Of a stretch of 64,000 bases of DNA, positions 32,642 through 41,495 are shown piece by piece (within the stretch, counting starts at the first letter, position 1; every line of letters starts with the position of its first letter). Made by a program: the position numbers and the translations under genes. The notes beneath the pieces are model-generated. The model saw nothing but the letters and a program-made list of their open reading frames with translations. It had not been told where the DNA came from and searched no databases. Source of the DNA: Enterococcus_K sp051713825 (GTDB lineage Bacteria; Bacillota; Bacilli; Lactobacillales; Enterococcaceae); the NCBI RefSeq assembly GCF_051713825.1, contig NZ_JBIOQR010000001.1, forward strand, positions 930,001-994,000. The letters are read 5' to 3'.

Positions 32642-35239
32642 ATGAAATTAAGAAATAATAACCGTCAAGTGATCCGTCTGTTATCTCGTGCGGATTATGC
32701 CCATAATAAATTTCGAAATTGGCTAATGATTGGTGCAGTGGCAACAACGGTACTCGTTTTATTTTGTGTTTTTAGCTTTATGAAGGGGCGAATTGATGCC
32801 GAATATTTGATGGAGATCAGACATAACGGACAAGCAGTCACGACTATGTTAGACCGACCAACGAACCTTCAAAAAAAGCAAATTGAGCGACTTTCATACA
32901 TAGAAAAGACGGGGAAAGTGCATGCGTTTTCTGAAGGAAGAACAGAAGGCCAGAGTCGTTTTGTTGGAGTAGTTGCAGATCAGGTGGCGTATACGGACAT
33001 GCTTTTGCCAGCCTATTCTGATGTTGAAGGGAGTTACCCAAAAAGAGCAGATGAATTGATGCTTTCCCTTCGAGGGTTGGCGGAATTGGGTATTACAAAA
33101 CCTAAGTTAGGGATGGCGATTCCTGTTGAAATTTACCTCGATAAAGGGAAATCGGCGCTGGAAACCTTTAAGTTGTCGGGTTTTTACACGGATTATGTCC
33201 ATCCAATAGAAGGTCCTCCAATCGGCTTTTTCTCTGAAAGTTATTTGCATCAATGGGGGGGGGCAATGAATCAGGCCACCGCTTTATTGATTCAACAAAA
33301 AAATTGGTATCCTGGAGAAGATGTTGAAAAAAGACTCTATCAAGATATTGAGACCATTGATGAAACCCAGCGTTTTGAAAGCGACAATTCTGTCAACTAT
33401 AATGTCATCCGACGAACGGTAGGTGGTTATGATATTGCCCTTATTAGCATCGGTATTTTGTTTGTGTGTGTGTTCTTATTGAACTATAACATTATGAACA
33501 TCTCTATCAACCAAGAAGTTCGTTACTTTGGTTTACTCAAAACAATTGGCGCCACCAATCGGCAAATAAGAAAAACGATTTATCAACAGTTTGCAAAAAT
33601 TGCTGGAATTGGCCTCTTGTTGGGGAGCGGAATTAGTTTTGTGCTTATTTTAGGTATTGCTCCGCGCCTTTTAGCGAACTTCTATCTGAACAATTACGGT
33701 TTATCTTCGCAAATGATGCAATTTGACCCCTTTCTCTTAGTGGGCAGCCTGCTTGTAGCAGTGATTGTTTCGTTTGTAAGTATTCTTTTTCCCGCGTATA
33801 AAGCGGGTAAAATCAGCCCAATGGAGTCGCTGACTTATATAGGGCCTAAGGTGGGCCGAAGAAAAACCCGCAAAGGAAAGCGTGGGACCAAGCTGTTGTC
33901 GATGGCTTGGCGAAACATGTGGCGCAACAAACGAGCGACACTTCTTTCAATGACCTCGATTTTCCTTGGACTAGGGATTGCTTTAAGCTCAATCATGGTT
34001 GTTACAGCATTAGATTATACAAACAATATTAAGGCGTCTCCTGATTTTGAATTAAAAGTACATTATAGTCCAGATGATTTGGAAGGCCCTTACGATGATT
34101 CTTTTCTAGCGATCACTAAGGAGGAAGCAGCTTACCTACAGTCACTAGATGGAGTGGAGAAAGCAGAAGTGATTTACGGTGGGTATATTCGTTTGAATCC
34201 AGATGAAGCCGTCTGGGAGCCTTATTTTAAGGGGTGGCAGTCTATGAGTCGTATTGACCTAGATACAGAGGATGGCAAACAAGCAATGGAAGAAATTAAG
34301 AGCTCTTTTTATGCGACAGTCTTAACGGCAGAGGAGAGTTATTTAGATGCGTTAGAAATGTTTGTCAAAGAAAATAAGTTAACCCTAGATATGGCTGGAC
34401 TAAGACAAGGTACAAGTGTGATTAGTACAGATGGTGATTATTTCTCAGAAAAATTAATGAAAAATTCTGTTTCTACAATCGGTCAAACGGTTCAATTGAG
34501 TGATGAGACTGCTGGAAAAGAGAGTTTGTCAAAAAAATTTGGTGGTTATGTAAACCCGAGTGTTGAAGGTTTTCCAGATAAGCATATCTCAATGAAAATT
34601 GGCCCTGAACTTCTCATCAGAGAGGCTAGTTTTGACGAGTTGGGGATATCAAAACGCCCGCTTAACATCAGACTTTATGTAGATGAAGAAAAAGAACCCA
34701 CAATTAAGAAGAAACTAAAGAAGTTTATAGAAAATAAGGAACTATCTATATTACCCAGTGAACAGGATAGTAAATTACCATATTTAAGCATAACTTCAGA
34801 CAGGTTAGCAGCCGCACAAGATGAAATCAAAACGATGCAAATTGCTATGTATTCGATTAGTTTCCTATTGATTAGCTTGGGCCTCGTCAATTATATTAAC
34901 GCAACAATCAGTAGTTTATTAAGTCGACGCAGTGAATTCGCGGTGATGGAAAGTATCGGAATGACTAGAAAACAGCTGAGAAGTCTCTTAGTGTTAGAAG
35001 GTCTATTATATAGTGGCTTTTCATCTATTCTGTTGTTGACGTTAGGTTCTGGGGGAATCGTTCTATTATTCAAACTGATTCGTTCGAGACTAGGTTATGC
35101 ACAATTTTTCTTCCCGTATCTTCCTATGGGAGTTATTATTTGTAGTTTGATTATTATTTGTATCAGTTTACCATTACTAGTCTATCGTCGCCTGACCAAT
35201 CAAAGTATCATTGAGCGTTTGAGAGAAACAACGGAATAG
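32642..35239 (+). CDS. FtsX-family ABC transporter permease
   Basis: An 865-residue permease with two FtsX modules. TM1 lies at about residues 27-47, followed by a large extracellular domain (about 50-255) and TM2-4 (about 258-390). TM5 lies at about 433-455, with a second extracellular domain (about 456-720) and TM6-8 (about 735-845). This eight-helix double MacB-like layout differs from the ten-helix BceB type with its single large loop. Such transporters act on peptides, lipoproteins or antibiotics at the outer membrane face. Co-location with the two-component genes suggests inducible resistance or sensing of an envelope-active agent; this is inference. Confidence 0.9.
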   Translation: MKLRNNNRQVIRLLSRADYAHNKFRNWLMIGAVATTVLVLFCVFSFMKGRIDAEYLMEIRHNGQAVTTMLDRPTNLQKKQIERLSYIEKTGKVHAFSEGRTEGQSRFVGVVADQVAYTDMLLPAYSDVEGSYPKRADELMLSLRGLAELGITKPKLGMAIPVEIYLDKGKSALETFKLSGFYTDYVHPIEGPPIGFFSESYLHQWGGAMNQATALLIQQKNWYPGEDVEKRLYQDIETIDETQRFESDNSVNYNVIRRTVGGYDIALISIGILFVCVFLLNYNIMNISINQEVRYFGLLKTIGATNRQIRKTIYQQFAKIAGIGLLLGSGISFVLILGIAPRLLANFYLNNYGLSSQMMQFDPFLLVGSLLVAVIVSFVSILFPAYKAGKISPMESLTYIGPKVGRRKTRKGKRGTKLLSMAWRNMWRNKRATLLSMTSIFLGLGIALSSIMVVTALDYTNNIKASPDFELKVHYSPDDLEGPYDDSFLAITKEEAAYLQSLDGVEKAEVIYGGYIRLNPDEAVWEPYFKGWQSMSRIDLDTEDGKQAMEEIKSSFYATVLTAEESYLDALEMFVKENKLTLDMAGLRQGTSVISTDGDYFSEKLMKNSVSTIGQTVQLSDETAGKESLSKKFGGYVNPSVEGFPDKHISMKIGPELLIREASFDELGISKRPLNIRLYVDEEKEPTIKKKLKKFIENKELSILPSEQDSKLPYLSITSDRLAAAQDEIKTMQIAMYSISFLLISLGLVNYINATISSLLSRRSEFAVMESIGMTRKQLRSLLVLEGLLYSGFSSILLLTLGSGGIVLLFKLIRSRLGYAQFFFPYLPMGVIICSLIIICISLPLLVYRRLTNQSIIERLRETTE

Positions 35240-35344
35240 CTGACTAGATTAGTGAAAATAGGCGAGCCTTATCTTTGTCCACTTGTTTTGCTAGCCAAAT
35301 GTCTATATACTTGTAAGAAAAATGAAGTGACAAGGAGTGGTCAT

Positions 35345-35942
35345 TTGCTAGCAAAAGAAAGGCTTGTGTATATTAAAACGGCTACAGGTACAGCCTTCTA
35401 TTTCAATTAATGATTTGTGTCGAGAGTTAGGCGTTTCAAAATCGACCGTTCAACGTGATTTAAAAAAACTAGAGGATGATGGGCGTCTAGCTCGCGAACG
35501 CGGTGGGGCAACGCAGACCAACTTTGAAGAAACGTTGAGTGATTTAACTGAAGTTCCCGTTCTTGAAAAGTTTGAGGTGAATATTGAAGAAAAAAAACGT
35601 ATCTGTGAAGTGGCTGCCGCCGAGATTAGAGATGGCGATATGGTCTTTTTGGATTCGGGTACGACCCCGGTTCATATTCTACCGTTTTTGAATGAAAAAA
35701 AGATAAAAGTGGTGACCAATAGTTATTTCTTACTGTCTAGATTGACTCTTGATCTAGGGGATATCTATATGTTAGGCGGAATGTATAACCCAAAATATGA
35801 GACTTGTTATGGGCCAAGTTCTATTGAGCAGCTAAAAGAGTTCCGAATTGACAAAGCCTTCATTGGTGCGAATGGTGTCGACTTAGAAAAAAATGAAGTT
35901 TATTCCAGTGAGTTCGATATTGGTGCGTGGACAATGGCGTAG
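35345..35942 (+). pseudogene. DeoR family regulator, frameshifted and C-terminally truncated
   Basis: A TTG at 35345, with AAGGAG 7 nt upstream, starts the family-typical MLAKERLVYI. The continuation LKRLQVQPSISINDLCRELG, with the HTH SKSTVQRDLKKLEDDGRL, lies in another frame beginning at 35364. The shift falls within about 35370-35380 and fits a 2-bp loss. The sensor domain is recognisable (DSGTTPVHIL, GANGVDL) but the frame stops at TAG 35940-35942, about 50-60 residues before the usual DeoR end. Both defects indicate a decayed gene. The sugar-phosphate ligand is unknown. If translated from TTG 35364, a 192-residue protein lacking part of the first helix would result. Confidence 0.75.
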
Positions 35943-36010
35943 TGAAGGAAAATGGTGGGGAGCAACAGAGTGAGTCTTGCAACTTTGGTAGCTAAATCTC
36001 AGAATTTTTC

Positions 36011-36126
36011 TTGACACAAGGGGTCATAACTTGTATTATATTGCTTGGGCACCTTTCTAAAAGGTCAATTGTTTTCACGTAAATAATAGCTCCCTGTTCA
36101 CTATGAATGGGGAGTTTTCTTTTTTT
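36011..36126 (+). promoter_or_regulatory. pyrG promoter and CTP-sensing attenuator
   Basis: TTGACA (36011-36016), a 17-bp spacer and TATTAT (36034-36039) precede the initially transcribed GGGC (36047-36050). A terminator hairpin follows: CTCCCTGTTCA (36090-36100) pairs with TGAATGGGGAG (36104-36114), then TTTTCTTTTTTT. This is the arrangement studied for Bacillus pyrG. When CTP is scarce, polymerase stutters at the GGGC start, and the added Gs pair with the pyrimidine-rich 5' arm (CTCCCT) to prevent termination. All required parts are visible here; the mechanism is transferred by analogy. Confidence 0.88.
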
Positions 36127-36185
36127 ATTTACTAAGCAATATCCTAGATAAGCATAAAAAATTTAAAGAAGGAGTTTTTCATTTT

Positions 36186-37796
36186 ATGACAAAATACATT
36201 TTTGTGACAGGCGGCGTGGTATCTTCTATTGGTAAAGGGATTGTCGCAGCATCATTAGGCCGCTTGCTAAAAAATCGTGGACTAAAGGTTACAATTCAAA
36301 AATTCGATCCGTACATTAATGTGGACCCAGGAACAATGAGTCCATACCAACATGGGGAAGTTTTTGTAACTGACGATGGCGCGGAAACTGACTTGGATTT
36401 AGGTCATTACGAACGCTTTATTGACATTAATTTGAATAAATACTCCAATGTTACAACCGGTAAAATTTATTCTGAAGTGTTACGCAAAGAACGTAAAGGT
36501 GAGTATCTTGGCGCAACAGTTCAAGTGATTCCTCATATCACAAACGAAATTAAAGAAAAGATTATGAGAGCGGCAAGCATGACCGATTCTGATGTGATTA
36601 TTACAGAGGTGGGTGGAACAGTTGGTGATATCGAATCACTACCATTCCTAGAGGCTTTACGTCAAATGAAGGCAGATGTTGGTTCTGATAATGTGATGTA
36701 TATTCACACAACCTTGATTCCTTACTTAAAAGCTGCCGGAGAAATGAAAACAAAACCAACACAACATAGTGTAAAAGAATTGCGTGGACTAGGTATTCAA
36801 CCAAATATTTTAGTGGTTCGTACAGAGCAGCCGGTTTCTCAAGATGTGAAAAATAAATTGGCTCAATTCTGTGATGTAGCACCAGAAGCGGTCATTGAGT
36901 CTCGCGATGTTGAGACGTTGTATTCAATTCCTTTAGCTTTACAAGCACAAGGTATGGATCAGTTTGTGTGCGATCATTTGAAATTAGATGCACCAGCTGC
37001 TGATATGACTGAATGGCGCAAACTAGAAGAAAAAGTCTTAAACTTGAAGAAAACGGTTCGAATTGGTTTGGTCGGTAAATATGTTGAGTTACCTGATGCT
37101 TATCTTTCTGTTGTAGAATCATTAAAGCATGCGGGGTTTGCTTATGATTCTGATATTGAGATTGATTGGATTCAAGCACAAGATATTACACAAGAAAATG
37201 CAACTGAAAAACTACGTCATCTTGATGGGATTTTGGTTCCTGGTGGTTTTGGCGATCGCGGAGTCGAAGGTAAAGTTGAAGCGATTCGTTTTGCGCGTGA
37301 AAACGATGTGCCTTTCTTAGGAATTTGTCTAGGTATGCAAATGGCTTGTGTGGAATTTGGTCGTAATGTTGTAGGACTAGAGGATGCCGGTTCTGCTGAA
37401 ACTTACCCAAATGCTAAAAATAATATTATTGATTTAATGTCAGATCAAGAAAATATTGAAAACTTAGGTGGTACCTTACGCCTAGGCCTTTATCCATGTA
37501 AATTGAAAAAAGGCACAAAAACTTCTACAGCATATAATAATGAAGAAGTTGTTCAAGAACGTCATCGTCATCGTTATGAATTCAATAACAAATATCGTGA
37601 AATGTTTGAAGAAAACGGCTTAGTTTTCTCTGGCGTTTCACCAGACAATCGTTTAGTCGAAATCGTGGAAATTCCTGAGAAAAAATTCTTTGTGGGTTGT
37701 CAGTTCCACCCAGAGTTAATTTCTCGTCCAAATCGTCCACAACAATTAATTAAAGCCTTCGTTGGCGCATCACTAGAAAGTCGTGAAGAAAAATAA
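36186..37796 (+). CDS. pyrG: CTP synthase
   Basis: A 536-residue CTP synthase converting UTP to CTP with glutamine and ATP. The N-terminal amidoligase domain starts TKYIFVTGGVVSSIGKGI (P-loop) and includes the family motif DPYINVDPGTMSPYQHGEVF. The C-terminal glutamine amidotransferase domain (about 290-530) has GGFGDRG, nucleophile Cys in LGICLGMQ (about 380), and His-Glu in QFHPEL (about 510). AAGAAGGAG precedes the ATG. Expression is likely set by the attenuator directly upstream. Confidence 0.98.
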   Translation: MTKYIFVTGGVVSSIGKGIVAASLGRLLKNRGLKVTIQKFDPYINVDPGTMSPYQHGEVFVTDDGAETDLDLGHYERFIDINLNKYSNVTTGKIYSEVLRKERKGEYLGATVQVIPHITNEIKEKIMRAASMTDSDVIITEVGGTVGDIESLPFLEALRQMKADVGSDNVMYIHTTLIPYLKAAGEMKTKPTQHSVKELRGLGIQPNILVVRTEQPVSQDVKNKLAQFCDVAPEAVIESRDVETLYSIPLALQAQGMDQFVCDHLKLDAPAADMTEWRKLEEKVLNLKKTVRIGLVGKYVELPDAYLSVVESLKHAGFAYDSDIEIDWIQAQDITQENATEKLRHLDGILVPGGFGDRGVEGKVEAIRFARENDVPFLGICLGMQMACVEFGRNVVGLEDAGSAETYPNAKNNIIDLMSDQENIENLGGTLRLGLYPCKLKKGTKTSTAYNNEEVVQERHRHRYEFNNKYREMFEENGLVFSGVSPDNRLVEIVEIPEKKFFVGCQFHPELISRPNRPQQLIKAFVGASLESREEK

Positions 37797-37842
37797 TATG
37801 CCGTCAATCCAATAGATGGTAAAAAAGTAATTTATTTTATCC

Positions 37843-37888
37843 GAGCATGAGAGAAAGTCAATTCGATTTTCTTTCGTGCTTTTTCTTG
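37843..37888 (+). terminator. Terminator of pyrG
   Basis: AGCATGA...GAAAG pairs with CTTTCGTGCT with a small bulge, followed by TTTTTC. The remaining 300 bp up to fba show no gene; they contain the fba leader, with two small stems (near 38160-38180 and 38181-38196) just before its ribosome binding site. Confidence 0.75.
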
Positions 37889-38214
37889 TGCTCAGATGCG
37901 CAGAAAACCACTTTAATGGGGTATTGACAAGGTGAGTGACTGAGTCAGGAAGGGAATTGTCAGGGATTATCAGAAAAAACTTGTTTTTATAGTTTGTTAT
38001 CTAATGAACAAAGTTACCGTTTACTTTATGATAAAGTAGCGCTTTATAAAAAATAACAGCAGCCTTGTCTGATATTTAACGTGAAAATAGTTATGGAAAT
38101 TTTCAAATTCGATGATTTTAGTAGAAAAGTACCGCAATGTTTGATAAAATATAACTGTTGGTTAGGGATTATCCTTAACAAATTTGTTTAGACAAACATT
38201 AGGAGGAATTTTTT

Positions 38215-39081
38215 ATGCCATTAGTATCAGGAACAGAATTTCTTAAAGCTGCTCGCGAAGGTGGGTATGGTGTTGGAGGATTCAACACAAACAATTTGGA
38301 ATGGACAAAAGCGATTCTTGAAGCTGCTGAAGCTAAAAAAGCACCAGTATTGATTCAAACTTCTATGGGCGCTGCAAAATACATGGGTGGTTACAAAGTA
38401 TGTTACGATTTAGTAAAAGACTTAGTTGACTCAATGGGTATTACAGTACCAGTTGCAATTCACTTAGACCACGGTGAATACGAAGATGCATTAGAATGTA
38501 TCGAAGTTGGTTATACTTCAGTAATGTTTGATGGTTCTCATTTACCATTTGAAGAAAATATCGAAAAAGCTAAAGACGTTGTTGCAAAAGCACATGCTAA
38601 AGGTGTTTCTGTAGAATGTGAAGTTGGTTCAATCGGCGGAGAAGAAGATGGTATCATCGGTTCTGGCGAATTAGCTGACATTGAAGAATGTAAACAAATG
38701 GTTGCTACTGGTATTGATTACCTAGCATGCGGAATTGGTAACATTCATGGTTCATATCCTGATAACTGGACTGGTTTAGCTTTTGATCATTTACAAGCTA
38801 TCTCAGACGCTGTTGGCGATATTCCATTAGTATTACACGGAGGTTCTGGTATTCCTTTAGAACAAGTTCAAAAAGCGATCTCTATGGGCGTATCTAAAAT
38901 CAACGTAAATACTGAATGTCAAGAAGTGTTTGCTGCTGCAACTCGTAAATATATCGAAGAAGGCAAAGATCTTGAAGGTAAAGGCTTTGACCCTCGTAAA
39001 TTATTAGCACCAGGAACAAAAGCTGTTGAAGAACTAGTTGAACAACGTATCGAATGGTTCGGTTCTACTAACAAAGCATAA
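38215..39081 (+). CDS. fba: Fructose-bisphosphate aldolase, class II
   Basis: A 288-residue class II (zinc) aldolase of glycolysis and gluconeogenesis, interconverting fructose-1,6-bisphosphate with dihydroxyacetone phosphate and glyceraldehyde-3-phosphate. The metal-binding HLDHG (about residues 83-87), SVMFDGS (about 101-107), CEVGSIGGEEDG (about 140-151), HGGSG (about 210-214) and VSKINVNTE motifs are present. TTAGGAGG precedes the ATG. Codon use is strongly biased towards highly expressed patterns. The gene stands alone between terminators, downstream of pyrG as in Enterococcus and Bacillus. Confidence 0.98.
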   Translation: MPLVSGTEFLKAAREGGYGVGGFNTNNLEWTKAILEAAEAKKAPVLIQTSMGAAKYMGGYKVCYDLVKDLVDSMGITVPVAIHLDHGEYEDALECIEVGYTSVMFDGSHLPFEENIEKAKDVVAKAHAKGVSVECEVGSIGGEEDGIIGSGELADIEECKQMVATGIDYLACGIGNIHGSYPDNWTGLAFDHLQAISDAVGDIPLVLHGGSGIPLEQVQKAISMGVSKINVNTECQEVFAAATRKYIEEGKDLEGKGFDPRKLLAPGTKAVEELVEQRIEWFGSTNKA

Positions 39082-39108
39082 TTTATTCCAAATAATAAAG
39101 GCAACTTG

Positions 39109-39136
39109 AGGACAGTCTATGGACTGTCCTTTATTT
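39109..39136 (+). terminator. Terminator of fba
   Basis: A 9-bp stem (39109-39117 with 39122-39130) with a four-base loop, followed by TTATTT. Confidence 0.85.
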
Positions 39137-39217
39137 AATCTCAAAATAACATAGTGAAAAGCATTTAATTAAATACTCAGCTATTAAAACAGTCTTAATG
39201 GATGAGGAGGAAATAAG

Positions 39218-39724
39218 ATGGGAAGAGATCATAAGGTCTTTGTAGAAAACAACATTCAGAGAATTGGTGAAGAGTCTTTAAGTATCGATGAGATAAATAA
39301 TTTTATACATATAAGTGGTGCCAAGCTTCCAGAGGATTATCAACAATGGTTATTGAAGTATAACGGGGTAAAATTCTTGAAGTGTCCCAAATTTAAAATT
39401 CCCTTTTTTAACGACTATTTTGAACTTGAAACTCTTTTTGCACTAGAGGATTCTTCTCCACAGCATAAGGGTGTAAAGGATGCGTGGTGGTATAATAAAA
39501 ACTATTCTTTAGACGCTTCTTGTTTGGTTATTGGTGAGGTCCCTAATACAGGAAACGGGTATCTTGCAATAGTACTAATTACTGATGAAGAAGGTTTTAG
39601 TGGGGTTTGTGCATTGGACTTATTTTATGATGAGCCTTATTTTCCTGAGTCGAGTGAAGAAACAGGGAACTTATACAAGATTTCAGAGAGTTTTGATTCT
39701 TTTATCAATCATTTGACGATGTAA
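39218..39724 (+). CDS. SMI1/KNR4 (SUKH) family protein
   Basis: A 168-residue acidic protein of the SUKH superfamily. The diagnostic N-terminal pattern is clear: SIDEINNFIHISGAKLPEDYQQWLLKYNG (about residues 22-50), with the conserved LPxDYxxWLxxxNG core. Many bacterial SUKH proteins are immunity proteins against polymorphic nuclease or deaminase toxins. No toxin gene lies beside it, so it may be an orphan immunity gene protecting against neighbouring strains; the target toxin is unknown. GAGGAGG precedes the ATG, and its own terminator follows. Confidence 0.9.
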   Translation: MGRDHKVFVENNIQRIGEESLSIDEINNFIHISGAKLPEDYQQWLLKYNGVKFLKCPKFKIPFFNDYFELETLFALEDSSPQHKGVKDAWWYNKNYSLDASCLVIGEVPNTGNGYLAIVLITDEEGFSGVCALDLFYDEPYFPESSEETGNLYKISESFDSFINHLTM

Positions 39725-39803
39725 CTAGTTGCTAAAAACCAAAATGGGTTATTTTTTAGGAAACAAGAAACGCTGTAGTTTTTTCAGAGTCAAACGAGAT
39801 AAT

Positions 39804-39845
39804 AAAAGCTCTGTCAGGGAATAACTATCCCTGGCAGAGCTTTTT
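39804..39845 (+). terminator. Terminator after the SUKH gene
   Basis: A 17-bp stem with one mismatch (39804-39820 with 39828-39844) followed by T residues. It may serve both strands, since the minus-strand gene at 39951 points towards it. Confidence 0.85.
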
Positions 39846-39950
39846 CGTACAACTAGCCACTACATTCGTGTTGTCTAGGAAACTTGTATACGCAATGATG
39901 AGATTGACGAGCAATTTGTGGGTAGCTTATTTGCGACAGTGACTGTCATC

Positions 39951-40415
39951 TTAAGTTAAGACGAGCTCTGTTCCAAGAAACTGACTGAATGCTTGAATGG
40001 CTTTTTTCTCAAAGCGTCGATTTAGTGGCAGAGCAAGCTGGACGGTTTTTCTTTGATTGTTTTGTCGAATCACAAGAACTGGATAGTGGTGTTGAGTAAT
40101 CGTCAGTTGGTTAGCAACAGCTGTTACATTCTGCGTTTGAAAACTGAGATTAATCACCTCGTTTTTACGGATAACTAGGTTGGCTCCACCTGTCAAAACA
40201 ATCGCTTTTTCATAAATAGAGACGGATTCTTTTCCTCTTGTGAACATGTAATGAAGAAGATAAGCACCCAATGCGCCAAAAATAAGTTTTCCAGCCAGTG
40301 TTGGCAGACCTAAAACAAATACGAGGCATAAGAAGAGAATAAGAATAATTGTTATTCTTATGGCAAAGTTAACCGTTTTTCTCCTAAAAAGTAATTCTCC
40401 ATAATCGTCACCCAT
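39951..40415 (-). CDS. Hypothetical membrane protein
   Basis: A 154-residue protein beginning MGDDYGELLFRRK. Two adjacent hydrophobic helices (about residues 15-34 and 40-57) form a hairpin in the membrane, followed by a beta-rich cytoplasmic domain (about 65-150) that resembles a PH-like fold in pattern, though I cannot assign it. The start at 40415 is chosen because AAAGGAAG precedes it; the frame extends 20 codons further without a ribosome binding site. It is divergent from the VanR-like regulator gene. The function is unknown. Confidence 0.7.
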   Translation of the reverse strand: MGDDYGELLFRRKTVNFAIRITIILILFLCLVFVLGLPTLAGKLIFGALGAYLLHYMFTRGKESVSIYEKAIVLTGGANLVIRKNEVINLSFQTQNVTAVANQLTITQHHYPVLVIRQNNQRKTVQLALPLNRRFEKKAIQAFSQFLGTELVLT

Positions 40416-40568
40416 GTCTGTAATCTTCCTTTCTGTACTACGTTTTATTTTTTCAGAATCCACATTGAATGTCAATAACGATTGTTACTTTTGATGGGAT
40501 TGGAGAGAATCATAAAAGCAAAGAGATGTGGGTATCTAAATGACAAAGTGCTATTATGATAAGTTTCT

Positions 40569-40635
40569 TCGTAAGAAAAATGTAAGAAAATCATAGGAAA
40601 GAAAAGAGAAATTCTTACAGGACTCTTGATAAACT
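40569..40635 (+). promoter_or_regulatory. VanR-box-like direct repeats and promoter of the vanRS-like operon
   Basis: TCGTAAGAAAAA (40569-40580) and ATGTAAGAAAAT (40580-40591) repeat with an 11-bp period and resemble the VanR-type 12-bp box (YCGTARGAAAWT). AAAGAAAAGA follows, and a TAAACT -10-like element lies at 40630-40635. The same elements with the same 49-bp spacing between TGTAAGAAA and TAAACT recur before the VanY-like gene. VanR-type control of both units is inferred. Confidence 0.65.
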
Positions 40636-40673
40636 TAGCGAATGAAGTGAGTAGTATTTGCTAAGTTTATTAA

Positions 40674-40697
40674 AAATGTGTTCAAGTGAACACATTT
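40674..40697. repeat. 24-bp palindrome upstream of the VanR-like gene
   Basis: AAATGTGTTCA (40674-40684) and TGAACACATTT (40687-40697) are perfect inverted arms around AG. A second, imperfect stem (AAACTTAGC with GCTAAGTTT, about 40631-40669) lies just upstream. No T tract follows, so an operator or an RNA structure in the leader is more likely than a terminator. Confidence 0.75.
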
Positions 40698-40790
40698 GGC
40701 GCTTTAAGATGGCGAACTTTTGGGAACTGCGAGCAGACTGTTATCTATGGTATAATTCAGTAAAAAAAGGCGTTGAAAGGGAGCTATTGT

Positions 40791-41495
40791 ATGGTGGAGA
40801 AGATTTTGATTGTAGATGATGAAGAGGAAATTGCTGATCTTCTTGAGGTCTATTTAAAGGGTGATGGGTATGAGATAAAAAAGTTCTATCGCGGGCAAGA
40901 AGCACTTGCGTGTGTGGAAAAGGAACGCTTTGATTTAGCAGTTTTAGATGTGATGCTACCAGATATTGATGGGTTTAAGATGGTTCAAAAAATCCGCGAA
41001 CGCCACTTTTTCCCGATTATTATGTTAACCGCTAAAGTGGAAGACCTCGATAAAATTACGGGACTGACTTTGGGTGCGGATGATTATATAACAAAACCCT
41101 TTAATCCATTGGAGGTCGTGGCACGGATTAAAACGCAGCTGAGACGTTTTCGTAAGTACAACGCTAAAGCGGAGGTTGCTCTCGAGGAAACCACTCAAGA
41201 AATTGATCTTCACGGCTTAGTTATCAATCAAGTGTTGCATACCACTTCATTGTATGGAGAGAAAATCTCCTTGACGCCCTTAGAGTTTTCAATTCTTTGG
41301 TACCTTGCGGAAAGACGAGGGCAAGTGGTACCAGCTGAACAGCTTTTTGAGGAGGTCTGGGGAGAAAAATATTTAGAAAATAATAACAATACAGTCATGG
41401 CACATATCGGACGGTTGCGAGAGAAGTTAAAGGAGCCTCCGCGTAAGCCAAAGTTTATCAAGACTGTCTGGGGAGTGGGCTATAAAGTTGACTAA
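40791..41495 (+). CDS. VanR-type response regulator
   Basis: A 234-residue OmpR-family regulator very close in pattern to VanR of glycopeptide-resistance operons (EKILIVDDEEEIADLLEVYL; LDVMLPDIDGF with the phosphorylated Asp at about 52; ADDYITKPFNPLEVVARIKTQLRR). The C-terminal winged HTH covers about 130-234. The ATG at 40791 follows GAAAGGGAG. It overlaps the kinase gene by 8 bp. No vanH, van ligase or vanX gene is in the window, so this is not a complete resistance operon; it probably regulates the nearby carboxypeptidase gene and perhaps other wall genes. Confidence 0.92.
   Translation: MVEKILIVDDEEEIADLLEVYLKGDGYEIKKFYRGQEALACVEKERFDLAVLDVMLPDIDGFKMVQKIRERHFFPIIMLTAKVEDLDKITGLTLGADDYITKPFNPLEVVARIKTQLRRFRKYNAKAEVALEETTQEIDLHGLVINQVLHTTSLYGEKISLTPLEFSILWYLAERRGQVVPAEQLFEEVWGEKYLENNNNTVMAHIGRLREKLKEPPRKPKFIKTVWGVGYKVD

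Noticed and set aside
35370..35380. Programmed +1 frameshift in the DeoR-family gene
   Set aside because: No recognisable slippery site or stimulatory element, and the C-terminus is truncated too, so simple decay is the better explanation.
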